A stretch of DNA of 64,000 bases from JASGIT01 sp047601665 (GCA_047601665.1 JASGIT010000001.1:806001-870000); one strand, 5' to 3'. Shown: positions 16,345 through 25,781, counted from the stretch's first letter. The notes: generated by a model not told the origin, from the letters alone. Made by a program: numbers and translations.

Positions 16345-19185
16345 ATGTCTGAAAACACCGCCCCCGCCAGCGCCTACCGCAGCACGCTGAACATGCCCGA
16401 TACCCCCTTCCCCATGCGCGGCGACCTGCCCAAGCGCGAGCCGGGCTGGGTCAAGGAATGGGACGACAAAGGCATCTACAAGAAGCTGCGCGATGCGCGC
16501 TGCGGCCGCCCCAAGTTCATCCTGCACGACGGCCCGCCCTACGCCAACGGCCAGATCCACATGGGCCACGCGGTGAACAAGATCCTCAAGGACATGATCA
16601 CCAAGGCGCGCCAGCTGGAGGGTTTCGACGCGCTCTACGTGCCCGGCTGGGACTGCCACGGCCTGCCGATCGAGAACGCCATCGAGAAGAAGCATGGCCG
16701 CAACCTGAGCCGCGACGACATGCAGGCCAAGAGCCGCGCCTACGCCACCGAGCAGATCGCGCAGCAGATGGCCGACTTCCGCCGCCTGGGCGTGCTGGGC
16801 GAGTGGGACAACCCCTACAAGACCATGAACTTCGCCAACGAGGCGGGCGAAATCCGCGCCTTCAAGCGCGTGATGGAGCGCGGCTTCGTGTACCGCGGCC
16901 TCAAGCCCGTGTACTGGTGCTTCGACTGCGGCTCCAGCCTGGCCGAGTTCGAGATCGAATACGCCGACAAGCAGAGCACCACGCTGGATGTGGCCTTCAA
17001 GGCGCACGACAACGCCCGGCTGGCCGCCGCCTTCGGCACGCCCGCTTTGCAGAAAGACGCCTTCGTCGTCATCTGGACCACCACGGCCTGGACCATTCCC
17101 GCCAACCAGGCGCTGAACCTGAACCCGGCGCTGATGTACGCGCTGGTCGATACGCCCAAGGGCTACCTGGTGCTGGCCGAATCGCTGGTGGAGCAATGCC
17201 TGCAGCGCTACGGCCTCACGGGCACCGTCGTCGCCACCACGGCGGGCGAAAAACTCGGCGGCCTGGAGTTCGAGCACCCGCTGTACGACGTGGATGCGGG
17301 CTACCGCCGCCTCTCTCCTGTCTACCTGGCCGACTACGCCACGGCGGACGACGGCACCGGCATCGTGCACTCCTCGCCCGCCTACGGCCTGGAAGACTTC
17401 AACTCCTGCCGCGCGCACGGCATGGCGCTGGACGCCATCCTCAACCCCGTGCAGGGCAACGGCGTCTACGCGCCGGACTTCCCGCTGTTCGGCGGCCAGC
17501 ACATCTGGAAGGCCGTGCCCGTCGTCATCGAGGCGCTGCGCAGCGCGGGCCGGCTGATGGCCACGCAGGACATCACCCACAGCTACCCGCACTGCTGGCG
17601 CCACAAGACGCCCGTGATCTACCGCGCCGCCGCGCAATGGTTCATCCGCATGGACGAGGGCGAAGGCGTGTTCACCAAGGACAAGGCACCCAAGACGCTG
17701 CGCCAGACGGCGCTCGAAGCCATCGAGCACACCCACTTCTACCCCGAGAACGGCAAGGCCCGCCTGCACGACATGATCGCCAACCGGCCCGACTGGTGCA
17801 TCTCGCGCCAGCGCAGCTGGGGCGTGCCGATTCCGTTCTTCCTGCACAAGGACTCGGGCGAACTGCACCCGCGCACCATGGAGATCATGGACCAGGCGGC
17901 GGCCATCGTCGAACAGGGCGGCATCGAGGCCTGGAGCCGCGTGACGGCGGAAGAAATACTGGGTGCGACTGACGCGCCGCACTACACCAAGAGCACCGAC
18001 ATCCTCGAAGTGTGGTTCGACTCCGGCTCCACCTTCAGCCACGTGCTGCGCGGCACGCACCCCGACGTGCACCACGACAGCGGCCCCGAGGCCGACCTGT
18101 ACCTCGAAGGCCATGACCAGCACCGGGGCTGGTTCCACAGCTCGCTGCTGCTGGCCAGCGCCCTCGAAGGCCGCGCGCCGTACAAGGGCCTGCTGACCCA
18201 CGGCTTCACCGTGGACAGCCAGGGCCGCAAGTACAGCAAATCGCTGGGCAACGGCATCGAGCCCGATGCCGTCAGCAAGAAACTGGGCGCCGAAATCATC
18301 CGCCTCTGGGTGGCCTCCAGCGACTACTCGGGCGACATCTCGGGCGACGACAAGATCCTCGCGCGCGTGGTGGACGCCTACCGCCGCATCCGCAACACGC
18401 TGCGCTTCCTGCTCGCCAACGTGAGCGACTTCGACGCCGCGCAAGATGCCGTGCCGTTCGAGCAACTGCTGGAGATCGACCGCTGGGCGCTCACCCGCGC
18501 CGCCGAGTTCCAGGCCGAAATCCTGGGGCACTACAAGGTCTACGAATTCCACCCCGTGGTCGCCAAGCTGCAGCTCTACTGCTCGGAAGACCTGGGCGGC
18601 TTCTACCTCGACGTGCTCAAGGACCGCCTCTACACCACGGCGCCCAAGAGCCTCGCGCGCCGCAGCGCGCAGACGGCGCTCTGGCACATCACCCACGCCA
18701 TGCTGCGCTGGATGGCGCCGTTCCTCTCGTTCACCGCCGAGGAAGCGTGGAAGCTGTTCGGCAGGTCGGAATCCATCTTCCTCGAAACCTACGGCACGAT
18801 CGCCGGCAACGACGAGGGCCTGCTCGCCAAGTGGGCGCGCCTGCGCGACATCCGCGACGCGGTGAACAAGGAGATCGAGGCCGTGCGCGCGGCGGGCCAG
18901 GTCGGCTCGTCGCTGCAGGCCAACGTCACGCTCACCGCCGCGCCCGAAGACCACGCGCTGCTCGCCAGCCTGGGCGACGACTTGAAGTTCGTGTTCATCA
19001 CGTCCGCTATCGAATTGGTAGCTGGTAGCGCTCTCCAGATCAGCGTCAGGGCCAGTTCCGACACCAAATGCGAACGCTGCTGGCACTACCGCGCCGACGT
19101 GGGCCACGACGCCGCCCACCCCACGCTGTGCGGCCGCTGCACCAGCAACCTCTACGGCGCGGGCGAAAGCCGCGCCTGCGCGTGA
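16345..19185 (+). CDS. ileS: Isoleucyl-tRNA synthetase
   Basis: Charges tRNA-Ile in the cytoplasm. 946 residues, class I synthetase. ATP-binding HIGH-type motif GQIHMGHA (near residue 70), the GWDCHGLPIE and WCISRQRSWGVPIP motifs, the editing domain between them (TTAWTIPANQAL), and a KMSKS-type KYSKSLGN loop (near 630). The C-terminus has the four-cysteine zinc ribbon CERCWHYR...CGRC. A repeat copy at 19003-19052 is translated just before the ribbon as SAIELVAGSALQISVR. The 88-base gap from ribF holds only a weakly repeat-like hairpin. Overlaps lspA by one base. Confidence 0.97.
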   Translation: MSENTAPASAYRSTLNMPDTPFPMRGDLPKREPGWVKEWDDKGIYKKLRDARCGRPKFILHDGPPYANGQIHMGHAVNKILKDMITKARQLEGFDALYVPGWDCHGLPIENAIEKKHGRNLSRDDMQAKSRAYATEQIAQQMADFRRLGVLGEWDNPYKTMNFANEAGEIRAFKRVMERGFVYRGLKPVYWCFDCGSSLAEFEIEYADKQSTTLDVAFKAHDNARLAAAFGTPALQKDAFVVIWTTTAWTIPANQALNLNPALMYALVDTPKGYLVLAESLVEQCLQRYGLTGTVVATTAGEKLGGLEFEHPLYDVDAGYRRLSPVYLADYATADDGTGIVHSSPAYGLEDFNSCRAHGMALDAILNPVQGNGVYAPDFPLFGGQHIWKAVPVVIEALRSAGRLMATQDITHSYPHCWRHKTPVIYRAAAQWFIRMDEGEGVFTKDKAPKTLRQTALEAIEHTHFYPENGKARLHDMIANRPDWCISRQRSWGVPIPFFLHKDSGELHPRTMEIMDQAAAIVEQGGIEAWSRVTAEEILGATDAPHYTKSTDILEVWFDSGSTFSHVLRGTHPDVHHDSGPEADLYLEGHDQHRGWFHSSLLLASALEGRAPYKGLLTHGFTVDSQGRKYSKSLGNGIEPDAVSKKLGAEIIRLWVASSDYSGDISGDDKILARVVDAYRRIRNTLRFLLANVSDFDAAQDAVPFEQLLEIDRWALTRAAEFQAEILGHYKVYEFHPVVAKLQLYCSEDLGGFYLDVLKDRLYTTAPKSLARRSAQTALWHITHAMLRWMAPFLSFTAEEAWKLFGRSESIFLETYGTIAGNDEGLLAKWARLRDIRDAVNKEIEAVRAAGQVGSSLQANVTLTAAPEDHALLASLGDDLKFVFITSAIELVAGSALQISVRASSDTKCERCWHYRADVGHDAAHPTLCGRCTSNLYGAGESRACA
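19003..19052. repeat. Dispersed palindromic repeat, copy inside ileS
   Basis: GCTATCGAATTGGTAGCTGGTAGCGCTCTCCAG matches the repeat family. It is translated in frame between the anticodon-binding domain and the zinc ribbon. Confidence 0.65.
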
Positions 19186-19676
19186 TGACGGACAAAAGCC
19201 CCGCGAAAAACCTGGCTCTGTGGCTGGCCTGGGCCGCGCTGCTGGTCGTGGCCGACCAGTTCAGCAAGTCGCTCATCCTGGGCCACTACCGGCTGGGCGA
19301 CTTCACGCCCATCACCGGATTCTTCAACATCGTGCGCGCGCACAACACCGGGGCGGCATTCTCCTTCCTGGCCGACGCGGGCGGCTGGCAGCGCTGGGCC
19401 TTCACGGCCTTCGGCGCGGTGGCGGCGCTGTTCATCGTGTGGCAGCTGCGCCAGCACCCGGAACACAAGCTGTTCTGCTTCTCGCTCGCCAGCATCCTGG
19501 GCGGCGCGGTGGGCAACGTGGTGGACCGCATCCAGCACGGCTACGTGGTGGACTTCCTCGACTTCTACTGGGGCACGGCGCACTTCCCGGCGTTCAACCT
19601 CGCGGATTCGGCCATCACGGTGGGGGCGGTGTGCCTCATCCTCGACGAGTTGCTGCGCGCGCGCAAGGCGCGCTGA
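19185..19676 (+). CDS. lspA: Lipoprotein signal peptidase (signal peptidase II)
   Basis: Aspartic protease that removes signal peptides from diacylated prolipoproteins in the inner membrane. 163 residues, four membrane segments. Conserved blocks: VVADQFSKSLI, NTGAAFSFL, GGAVGNVVDRI with the first catalytic Asp, and FPAFNLADSAI with the second. The ATG overlaps the ileS TGA (TGATG). Ends 12 bases before the opposing antitoxin gene. Confidence 0.97.
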   Translation: MTDKSPAKNLALWLAWAALLVVADQFSKSLILGHYRLGDFTPITGFFNIVRAHNTGAAFSFLADAGGWQRWAFTAFGAVAALFIVWQLRQHPEHKLFCFSLASILGGAVGNVVDRIQHGYVVDFLDFYWGTAHFPAFNLADSAITVGAVCLILDELLRARKAR

Positions 19677-19688
19677 CCCGGGCCGCCA

Positions 19689-19985
19689 TCACGCATGGGG
19701 CACGGGCTCCAGCGAGAGCTTGAAGCCCATGGCCCGGATGACCTTGAACAAGGTCTCCGAACTGGGAGCGCGCTCGCCCGAGAGGCTTTTGTAGAGGCTT
19801 TCACGCGACAGGCCGGTGTCGCGGGCCAGCTGGGTCATGCCACGGGCGCGGGCAATGTCGCCCAGCGCCGCGGCGAGTTCGGCGGCGTCGCCATCTTCGA
19901 GTACCTGGCGCAGGTATTCGGCGATCTCTTCCTCGCTGCCCAGGTAGTTGGCCATGTCAAAGGGCCGGGTCTTGATCTTGCGCAT
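19689..19985 (-). CDS. Antitoxin of HigA/HI1420 type
   Basis: 98 residues. DNA-binding antitoxin with a helix-turn-helix in its second half (GMTQLARDTGLSRESLYKSL, then GERAPSSETLFKVIRAMG). It should neutralise the toxin encoded just upstream and repress the pair. Start ATG at 19985 with an AGGAG site eight bases upstream; longer in-frame extensions have no ribosome site. Starts 29 bases inside the toxin gene, in the reversed toxin-first order typical of higBA-like systems. The N-terminus KTRPFDMANYLGSEEEIAEYL matches the addiction-module antidote family. Confidence 0.9.
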   Translation of the reverse strand: MRKIKTRPFDMANYLGSEEEIAEYLRQVLEDGDAAELAAALGDIARARGMTQLARDTGLSRESLYKSLSGERAPSSETLFKVIRAMGFKLSLEPVPHA

Positions 19986-20277
19986 CTTGCAACTCCTGGG
20001 CCAATGCCTTGGCCCGTTCAATGTCACGTTTCTGACTGGACTTGTCGCCGCCACCGAGCATCACGATGAGGACGGTGCCCCGCACCACGTAGTACATGCG
20101 CCAGCCGGGGCCGAAAAACTCGCGCATCTCCCACACGCCATCGCCCACCGGCTTTACGTCCCCCAACTGGCCGCGCGCGGCCTTGCCCAGGCGGCGGCGC
20201 AAGCGGATGCGGGTAGGCATGTCGCGCAGGCCATCCACCCACTGCACGAAAGCCTCCGTTTCGATGACGCTGTACAT
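19957..20277 (-). CDS. RelE/HigB-type toxin (HI1419 family)
   Basis: 106 residues, basic. Predicted ribosome-associated mRNA interferase. The fold is indicated by VQWVDGLRDMPTRIRLRRRL, GDVKPVGDGVWEMREFFGPGWRMYYV and VIVMLGGGDKSSQKRDIERA, all typical of the phage Gp49-like toxin family. First gene of the pair. A short inverted repeat directly upstream (20286-20303) is a likely autoregulatory operator. No phage or mobile genes are next to it; it sits between housekeeping genes. Confidence 0.9.
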   Translation of the reverse strand: MYSVIETEAFVQWVDGLRDMPTRIRLRRRLGKAARGQLGDVKPVGDGVWEMREFFGPGWRMYYVVRGTVLIVMLGGGDKSSQKRDIERAKALAQELQDAQDQDPAL

Positions 20278-20285
20278 CGCAAAAT

Positions 20286-20303
20286 TGTAGCCAACTGACT
20301 ACA
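20286..20303 (-). promoter_or_regulatory. Likely operator of the toxin-antitoxin pair
   Basis: Inverted repeat TGTAG-N8-CTACA located nine bases upstream of the toxin start codon, the usual place for HigA-type autorepression. Confidence 0.5.
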
Positions 20304-20390
20304 TTTCTGCACCCAGCGGGCCATCCCGCGCTGGCCCAGCGCACACGGCGCACCACCCCGCAACCAGGGGTATGCTTACGGGTTCCGTCC

Positions 20391-22049
20391 ATGAAACACC
20401 TGCTGAACCTGCTCGCCGCCATCGCCCTGCTCGTGTGGGGCACCCACCTCGTGCGCACGGGGGTGCTGCGGGTGTTCGGGGCCAACCTGCGCAGCCTGCT
20501 GGCGCGCAGCACGGGCAGCCGGCTCACGGCGGCGCTGTCGGGCATCGGGGTGACGGCGCTGGTGCAGTCGAGCACGGCCACGTCGCTGATGACCTCGTCG
20601 TTCGTGGGCCAGGGCCTCATCACGCTGCCCGCCGCGCTGGCCGTGATGCGCGGGGCCGACGTGGGCACGGCGCTGATGGCGGTGCTGTTCTCCACCGACC
20701 TGTCGTGGCTGTCGCCGCTGTGCATCTTCGCGGGCGTGGTGCTGTTCCTGGCGCGGCGCGACACCACGCCAGGCCGCGTGGGCCACGTGCTCATCGGCCT
20801 GGGCCTGATTCTGCTGGCGCTGCAGCTGGTGGTGCAGGCCAGCGAGCCGCTGCTGGCCGCGCCGCTGGTGCGCACGCTGCTGGGCAGCCTGACCAGCGAC
20901 TTGCCGACGGAATTGCTGGTGGGGGCCACGCTGGCCGTCATCTCGTATTCCAGCCTCGCCATCGTGCTGCTGATCGCGGCCATGGCCGCGTCGCACGTGG
21001 TGCCGCTGGACGTGGCGCTGGGCCTGGTGCTGGGGGCCAACCTGGGCAGCGGCCTGCTGGCGGTGCTGACCACGCTCAAGTCGCCCATCGAAGTGCGGCA
21101 GGTGGGCTTTGGCAGCCTGCTGTTCAAGCTGCTGGGCGTAACGCTGGCCGCGCCCGTCATCAGCCTGTGGCTGCGCCATGTGCATTCCCTCTTCCCGGTG
21201 TCGGGCGATCCGTCGCGCAGCGTGGTGCTGTTCCACCTGCTGTTCAACGTGGTGATGGGCCTGGGCTTCATCGGCCTCACGGACTGGATGGCGCGCACCA
21301 TGAAGCTGCTGCTGCCCAAGCCCGACCCGGCGCGCAACCCGCTGCGGCCCATGCACCTGGATGCGTCGGCGCTCGCCACGCCGCCGCTCGCCATCAGCTG
21401 CGCGGCGCGCGAGGCGCTGCACCAGGCCGACCTGGTGGAGTCCATGCTGATCGGGATGCAGACGGTGATGCGCACCGGCGACCTGAAGCTCTCGGGCGAA
21501 CTGCGGCGGCTGGACGACACGGTGGACGAGCTCTACTCCGCCATCAAGTACTACCTGACCAAGATCTCGCGCACCGAGCTGGACGAGCGCGAGGGCCGGC
21601 GCTGGACGGACATCATCAGCTTCACCATCAACATGGAGCAGATCGGCGACCTGATCGAGCGCGTGCTGATCGACCTGGAAGAAAAGAAGATCAAGAAGGG
21701 GCTGCAATTCTCCGAGGCCGGCTTGCAGGAGATCAATGAACTGCACCAGCGCCTGTTGAGCAATCTGCGGCTGGCGATGAGCGTGTTCCTCAACGGCGAG
21801 GTGCGCGACGCGCAGCGGCTGCTGGAGGAAAAGGGGCGCTTCCGCGACCTGGCGCACCACTACGCCACCACGCACCTGGCGCGGCTCTCGCACAACACCA
21901 TGCAGAGCATCGAGACGAGTTCGCTGCACATCGACCTGCTGAGCGACCTCAAGCGCATCAACTCGCTGCTGTGCTCGGTGGCGTACCCCATCCTCGAATC
22001 GGCCGGTGCGCTGGCGCCCAGCCGCTTGCGCACCGAAGCTCAGTCCTGA
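20391..22049 (+). CDS. Na/Pi cotransporter family protein with PhoU domain
   Basis: 552 residues. The N-terminal half (about 1-300) is a PF02690-type sodium/phosphate cotransporter with duplicated QSSTAT and SYSSLA motifs and eight or so membrane segments. The C-terminal half (about 340-540) is a helical PhoU-like domain. The same layout is seen in YjbB/NptA proteins, which in E. coli export phosphate. Its 3' end overlaps the convergent SBF symporter gene by ten bases. A separate PiT phosphate permease lies 1.1 kb downstream. Direction of transport cannot be read from the sequence. Confidence 0.92.
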   Translation: MKHLLNLLAAIALLVWGTHLVRTGVLRVFGANLRSLLARSTGSRLTAALSGIGVTALVQSSTATSLMTSSFVGQGLITLPAALAVMRGADVGTALMAVLFSTDLSWLSPLCIFAGVVLFLARRDTTPGRVGHVLIGLGLILLALQLVVQASEPLLAAPLVRTLLGSLTSDLPTELLVGATLAVISYSSLAIVLLIAAMAASHVVPLDVALGLVLGANLGSGLLAVLTTLKSPIEVRQVGFGSLLFKLLGVTLAAPVISLWLRHVHSLFPVSGDPSRSVVLFHLLFNVVMGLGFIGLTDWMARTMKLLLPKPDPARNPLRPMHLDASALATPPLAISCAAREALHQADLVESMLIGMQTVMRTGDLKLSGELRRLDDTVDELYSAIKYYLTKISRTELDEREGRRWTDIISFTINMEQIGDLIERVLIDLEEKKIKKGLQFSEAGLQEINELHQRLLSNLRLAMSVFLNGEVRDAQRLLEEKGRFRDLAHHYATTHLARLSHNTMQSIETSSLHIDLLSDLKRINSLLCSVAYPILESAGALAPSRLRTEAQS

Positions 22050-23008
22050 CGTCGGGCGTAGCGCTGCGCGAGCACCGCGCAGACCATGAGCTGCATCTGG
22101 TGGAACACCATCAGCGGCAGCACGATGGCCCCCACTGCGTGCGAGGCGAACAGCACCTTGGCCATGGGCACGCCGCTGGCCAGGCTCTTCTTGGAGCCGC
22201 AGAAGACGATGGTGATCTCGTCCTCCTTCGAAAAGCCCAGCCGGCGGCTGATCCAGGTGGTGGAGCACAGCGCCAGCGCCAGCACGATGGCGCACACCGC
22301 GATCAGACCCGCCAGCGCGGGCAGCGGCATCTCCTTCCACAGCCCTTCGATGACGGCGGCGCTGAACGCGGTGTAGACCACGAGCAGGATGGAGCCCTGG
22401 TCCACCATCTTCAGCACGCCCGCGTGCTTCTTGGTGAAGCCGCCAATCCAGGGCCGCAGCAAGTGGCCCGCGATGAACGGCACGAACAATTGCAGCATGA
22501 TGCGGCCGATGCTGCCCAGCACGTCGTGCTGCCCCCCGCCCTGGTGCGCCAGCAGCAGCCCCACCAGCACCGGCGTGATGACGATGCCCAGCAGCGTAGA
22601 GGCCGACGCGCTGCAGATGGCCGCCGGCATGTTGCCCCGCGCCAGCGCCGTGAAGGCGATGGCCGATTGCACCGTGGCGGGCAGCGCGCACAGGAACAGC
22701 ACGCCCTGGTAGAGCTCGGGCGTGACCAGCGGCTGCAGCACGGGCCGCAGCGCCCAGCCCAGCAGCGGGAACAGCACGAACGTGGCCGCCACCACCACCA
22801 GGTGCAGCCGCCAGTGCGACAGGCCCGCGTAGATCGCCTCGCGCGAGAGCTTGGCCCCGTGCAGGAAGAACAGCAGGCCCACGGCGGCCACCGTCAGCCC
22901 CTCGAAGAAATGCGCCGCCTGGCCTGCCGCGGGCAGCAGGCTGGCGAGCGCCACGGTGGCGATCAGCGCCAGGGTGAAGTTGTCGGGCAGGAAGCGGGGA
23001 CGGGCCAT
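22040..23008 (-). CDS. Bile acid:sodium symporter family protein (SBF-like)
   Basis: About 322 residues with ten predicted membrane segments; PF13593-type SBF-like fold. Recognisable segments are LFFLHGAKLSREAI, LPATVQSAIAFTALARGN and VFCGSKKSLASGVPMAKVLF. Secondary carrier for an organic anion; the real substrate is unknown. Start chosen at MARPRFLPDNF; an in-frame GTG upstream would add 20 residues with no ribosome site. Convergent with the Na/Pi gene and divergent from the PiT gene. Confidence 0.88.
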   Translation of the reverse strand: MARPRFLPDNFTLALIATVALASLLPAAGQAAHFFEGLTVAAVGLLFFLHGAKLSREAIYAGLSHWRLHLVVVAATFVLFPLLGWALRPVLQPLVTPELYQGVLFLCALPATVQSAIAFTALARGNMPAAICSASASTLLGIVITPVLVGLLLAHQGGGQHDVLGSIGRIMLQLFVPFIAGHLLRPWIGGFTKKHAGVLKMVDQGSILLVVYTAFSAAVIEGLWKEMPLPALAGLIAVCAIVLALALCSTTWISRRLGFSKEDEITIVFCGSKKSLASGVPMAKVLFASHAVGAIVLPLMVFHQMQLMVCAVLAQRYARRQD

Positions 23009-23145
23009 GGTGCGGGGCAATCCGTAAAAACCAGAAACAGGGGATTGTCGGCGGATATGGGTCATCACTCCGTCATTCGCACGTCATAACCGCCTTCAAC
23101 AATGGCTGCCTTGTTTGGCTCCGGGCGCGTGGCGCCCCCTCTTAT

Positions 23146-24786
23146 ATGAATACCTTCACGGCAGCAGCCTCCCTTCCCCCCTCTTCATCCCCACCCAAAG
23201 CGCACCGCCCGGTCTTGGACAAGCGCCCCAGCCTGGCCTCCATCGTGATGTTCGTCGGCCTGCTGGGCATGGGCCTGGCCTACTCGGCCTGGAGCCTGGT
23301 GCGCGACATGGGCACGACCGGCGTGGGCGCCACCACCTACGTCTCCTTCATCCTGCTCGGCGTGGCGCTGCTGATCGCGCTGGGCTTCGAGTTCGTCAAC
23401 GGCTTCCACGACACGGCCAACGCCGTGGCGACGGTGATCTACACGCACTCGCTGCCGCCGGGCGTGGCGGTGGTGTGGTCGGGGCTGTTCAACTTCCTGG
23501 GCGTGCTGCTGTCCAGCGGCGCGGTGGCCTTCGGCATCATCTCGCTGCTGCCGGTGGAGCTGATCCTGCAGGTCGGCTCGGGCGCGGGCTTTGCCATGGT
23601 GTTCGCGCTGCTGATCGCGGCCATCGTCTGGAACCTGGGCACCTGGTGGCTGGGGCTGCCGGCCTCGTCGTCGCACACGCTGGTGGGTTCCATCATCGGC
23701 GTGGGCATCGCCAACGCGCTGATGCACGGGCGCGACGGCACCAGCGGCGTGGACTGGGGCCAGGCCGCCTCGGTGGGCAAGACGCTGCTGATCTCGCCCA
23801 TCGTCGGCTTCGTCTGCGCGGCGCTACTGCTGCTGGCGCTCAAGGCCCTGGTCAAGAGCCGCGCGCTGTACGAGGAACCCAAGAGCGACGCGCCGCCGCC
23901 GTGGTGGATCCGCGCGCTGCTGATCTTCACCTGCACCGGCGTGTCCTTCGCCCACGGCTCCAACGACGGGCAGAAGGGCATGGGCCTGATCATGCTGATC
24001 CTGGTGGGCACGGTGCCGCTGACCTACGCGCTCAACCATGCCGTGCCCGACAGCTATACGCCGCAGTTCGCCGCGATGGCCCAGGTCACCGAAACGCAGC
24101 TGCGCAGCCTGCCGGCAGCCGCGACGTCGGCGCCGGCCTCGCCCGAAGCCGCCCACAAGGTGATGACCGACTTCCTGCGCACCAAGACCGCCACCCCCGA
24201 GGTCGTGCCCGCGCTGGCCGCGCTGGTGGGCAGCATCGGCCAGCAGGTCAAGGAACACGGCTCGCTGGCCAAGGTGCCCGCCGCCTCGGTGGCGAACGTG
24301 CGCAATGACATGTACCTGGCCTCCGAAGCCATCCGGCTGATCGAGAAAGGCGGCGCCCCGAGCCTGCCCGAGGAGACGCACAAGCAGCTGCACGCCTTCA
24401 AGGGCGAGCTGGACCAGGCCACCAAGTTCATCCCGGTGTGGGTGAAGGTGGCGGTGGCGATCGCGCTGGGCCTGGGCACCATGGTGGGCTGGAAGCGCAT
24501 CGTGGTCACCGTGGGCGAGAAGATCGGCAAGACGCACCTGACCTACGCGCAGGGCGCTTCCGCCGAACTGGTGGCCATGGCGACGATCGGCGCGGCGGAC
24601 ATGTACGGCCTGCCGGTGTCCACCACGCACGTGCTGTCGTCGGGCGTGGCCGGGACGATGGCGGCCAACCGCTCGGGCCTGCAGATGTCCACGCTGCGCA
24701 ACCTGCTGCTGGCCTGGGTGCTGACGCTGCCCGCCGCCATGCTGCTGTCCGGCGGACTGTACTGGCTGCTCTCGCACGTTTTCTGA
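23146..24786 (+). CDS. pit: PiT-family inorganic phosphate permease
   Basis: Low-affinity proton- or cation-coupled phosphate uptake. 546 residues. Both PHO4 signature repeats are present: GFHDTANA near residue 88 and SFAHGSNDGQKGMG near 268. Membrane segments surround a long soluble central loop (about 300-420) rich in Ala and charged residues, which makes it longer than E. coli PitA (499 aa). Overlaps the CorA-like gene by one base (TGATG), so the two are likely co-expressed. Confidence 0.94.
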   Translation: MNTFTAAASLPPSSSPPKAHRPVLDKRPSLASIVMFVGLLGMGLAYSAWSLVRDMGTTGVGATTYVSFILLGVALLIALGFEFVNGFHDTANAVATVIYTHSLPPGVAVVWSGLFNFLGVLLSSGAVAFGIISLLPVELILQVGSGAGFAMVFALLIAAIVWNLGTWWLGLPASSSHTLVGSIIGVGIANALMHGRDGTSGVDWGQAASVGKTLLISPIVGFVCAALLLLALKALVKSRALYEEPKSDAPPPWWIRALLIFTCTGVSFAHGSNDGQKGMGLIMLILVGTVPLTYALNHAVPDSYTPQFAAMAQVTETQLRSLPAAATSAPASPEAAHKVMTDFLRTKTATPEVVPALAALVGSIGQQVKEHGSLAKVPAASVANVRNDMYLASEAIRLIEKGGAPSLPEETHKQLHAFKGELDQATKFIPVWVKVAVAIALGLGTMVGWKRIVVTVGEKIGKTHLTYAQGASAELVAMATIGAADMYGLPVSTTHVLSSGVAGTMAANRSGLQMSTLRNLLLAWVLTLPAAMLLSGGLYWLLSHVF

Positions 24787-25781
24787 TGACCGTTGACGAT
24801 GCCGGCCTGATCTGCGGCTGGCGCTTTTTTTGCGACTCGCGCGAGCCCGCGCAGGCCATGTCGGCGGCCTCTGCCGCCGAGTGGCTGGTCGCCCCGGCGG
24901 GCAAGCGGCGCGACTTTCTCTGGCTGCACTTCAACCTGTCGAACACCCAGTCGCTGCGCTGGCTGCAGCGCCACGCCGGGCTGCCGGAGGTGTTCTACGC
25001 CACCCTGCGCGAGGGCCTGACCTCCACCCGCCTGGAGCGCTCGGACGACACGCTGGTGGCCGTGCTCAACGACGTGAACTTCGAGTTCAACTTCGAGTCC
25101 GCCGACATCGCCACGCTGTGGATCTGCCTGAACGAGCGCCTGGTCATCACCGCGCGCACCCAGCCGCTGCGCTCGGTGGACGCGCTGCGCGCCGCCGTGC
25201 GCCAGGGCGACAGCCCGGTGAGCACGGCGGAACTGCTGGAGCACCTGATGCGCACGCAGGCCGACGTGCTGGTCAAGGTGGTGCGCGAGACCACCGCGCG
25301 CGTAGACGACATCGAGGACGCCATCCTCGCCCAGCGCTACCACCACCCGCGCGCCCACCTGGGCCGCCTGCGGCGGCTGCTGGTGCGCCTGCAGCGGCTG
25401 CTGGCCCCGGAGCCTGCGGCGCTGTTCCGCCTGCTGCAGCAGCCGCCAGGCTGGATGGGCGAGGACGACCGCCAGGGCCTGGCCGCCGCGAGCGAGGAGT
25501 TCTCGCTGATGCTGCGCGACATGCAGACGCTGCAGGACCGCATCAAGCTATTGCAGGAAGAAGTGGCCGCCGCCGTGAACGAGGACAACAACAACAGCCT
25601 GTTCGTGCTGACGGTGGTGACCGTGCTGGCGCTGCCCATCAACATCCTGGCCGGGCTGTTCGGCATGAACGTGGGCGGCATTCCGCTGGCGCAGGACGAG
25701 CACGGGTTCTGGGTCGTGGTGTCGCTCGTGGCGGGGTTTACGGTGATTGCGGCATGGTTGGCGTTTCGCAAGAAACGATAG
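24786..25781 (+). CDS. CorA/ZntB-type divalent cation transporter
   Basis: 331 residues. Long soluble N-terminal domain (about 1-260) with WLHFNLSNTQSLRWL typical of ZntB, a coiled helix, and two C-terminal membrane segments with a GMNVGG loop matching the GMN selectivity motif. The N-terminal signature favours the ZntB zinc branch over CorA magnesium channels, but that is inference. Translation is probably coupled to the preceding pit gene by the shared ATG/TGA. Confidence 0.9.
   Translation: MTVDDAGLICGWRFFCDSREPAQAMSAASAAEWLVAPAGKRRDFLWLHFNLSNTQSLRWLQRHAGLPEVFYATLREGLTSTRLERSDDTLVAVLNDVNFEFNFESADIATLWICLNERLVITARTQPLRSVDALRAAVRQGDSPVSTAELLEHLMRTQADVLVKVVRETTARVDDIEDAILAQRYHHPRAHLGRLRRLLVRLQRLLAPEPAALFRLLQQPPGWMGEDDRQGLAAASEEFSLMLRDMQTLQDRIKLLQEEVAAAVNEDNNNSLFVLTVVTVLALPINILAGLFGMNVGGIPLAQDEHGFWVVVSLVAGFTVIAAWLAFRKKR

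Noticed and set aside
15229..19119. Very long minus-strand open frame (about 1296 codons) opposite ribF, ileS
   Set aside because: It mirrors two well-recognised genes, its translation is Ala/Gly/His/Val-rich with no domain, and such frames are expected antisense to GC-rich genes.
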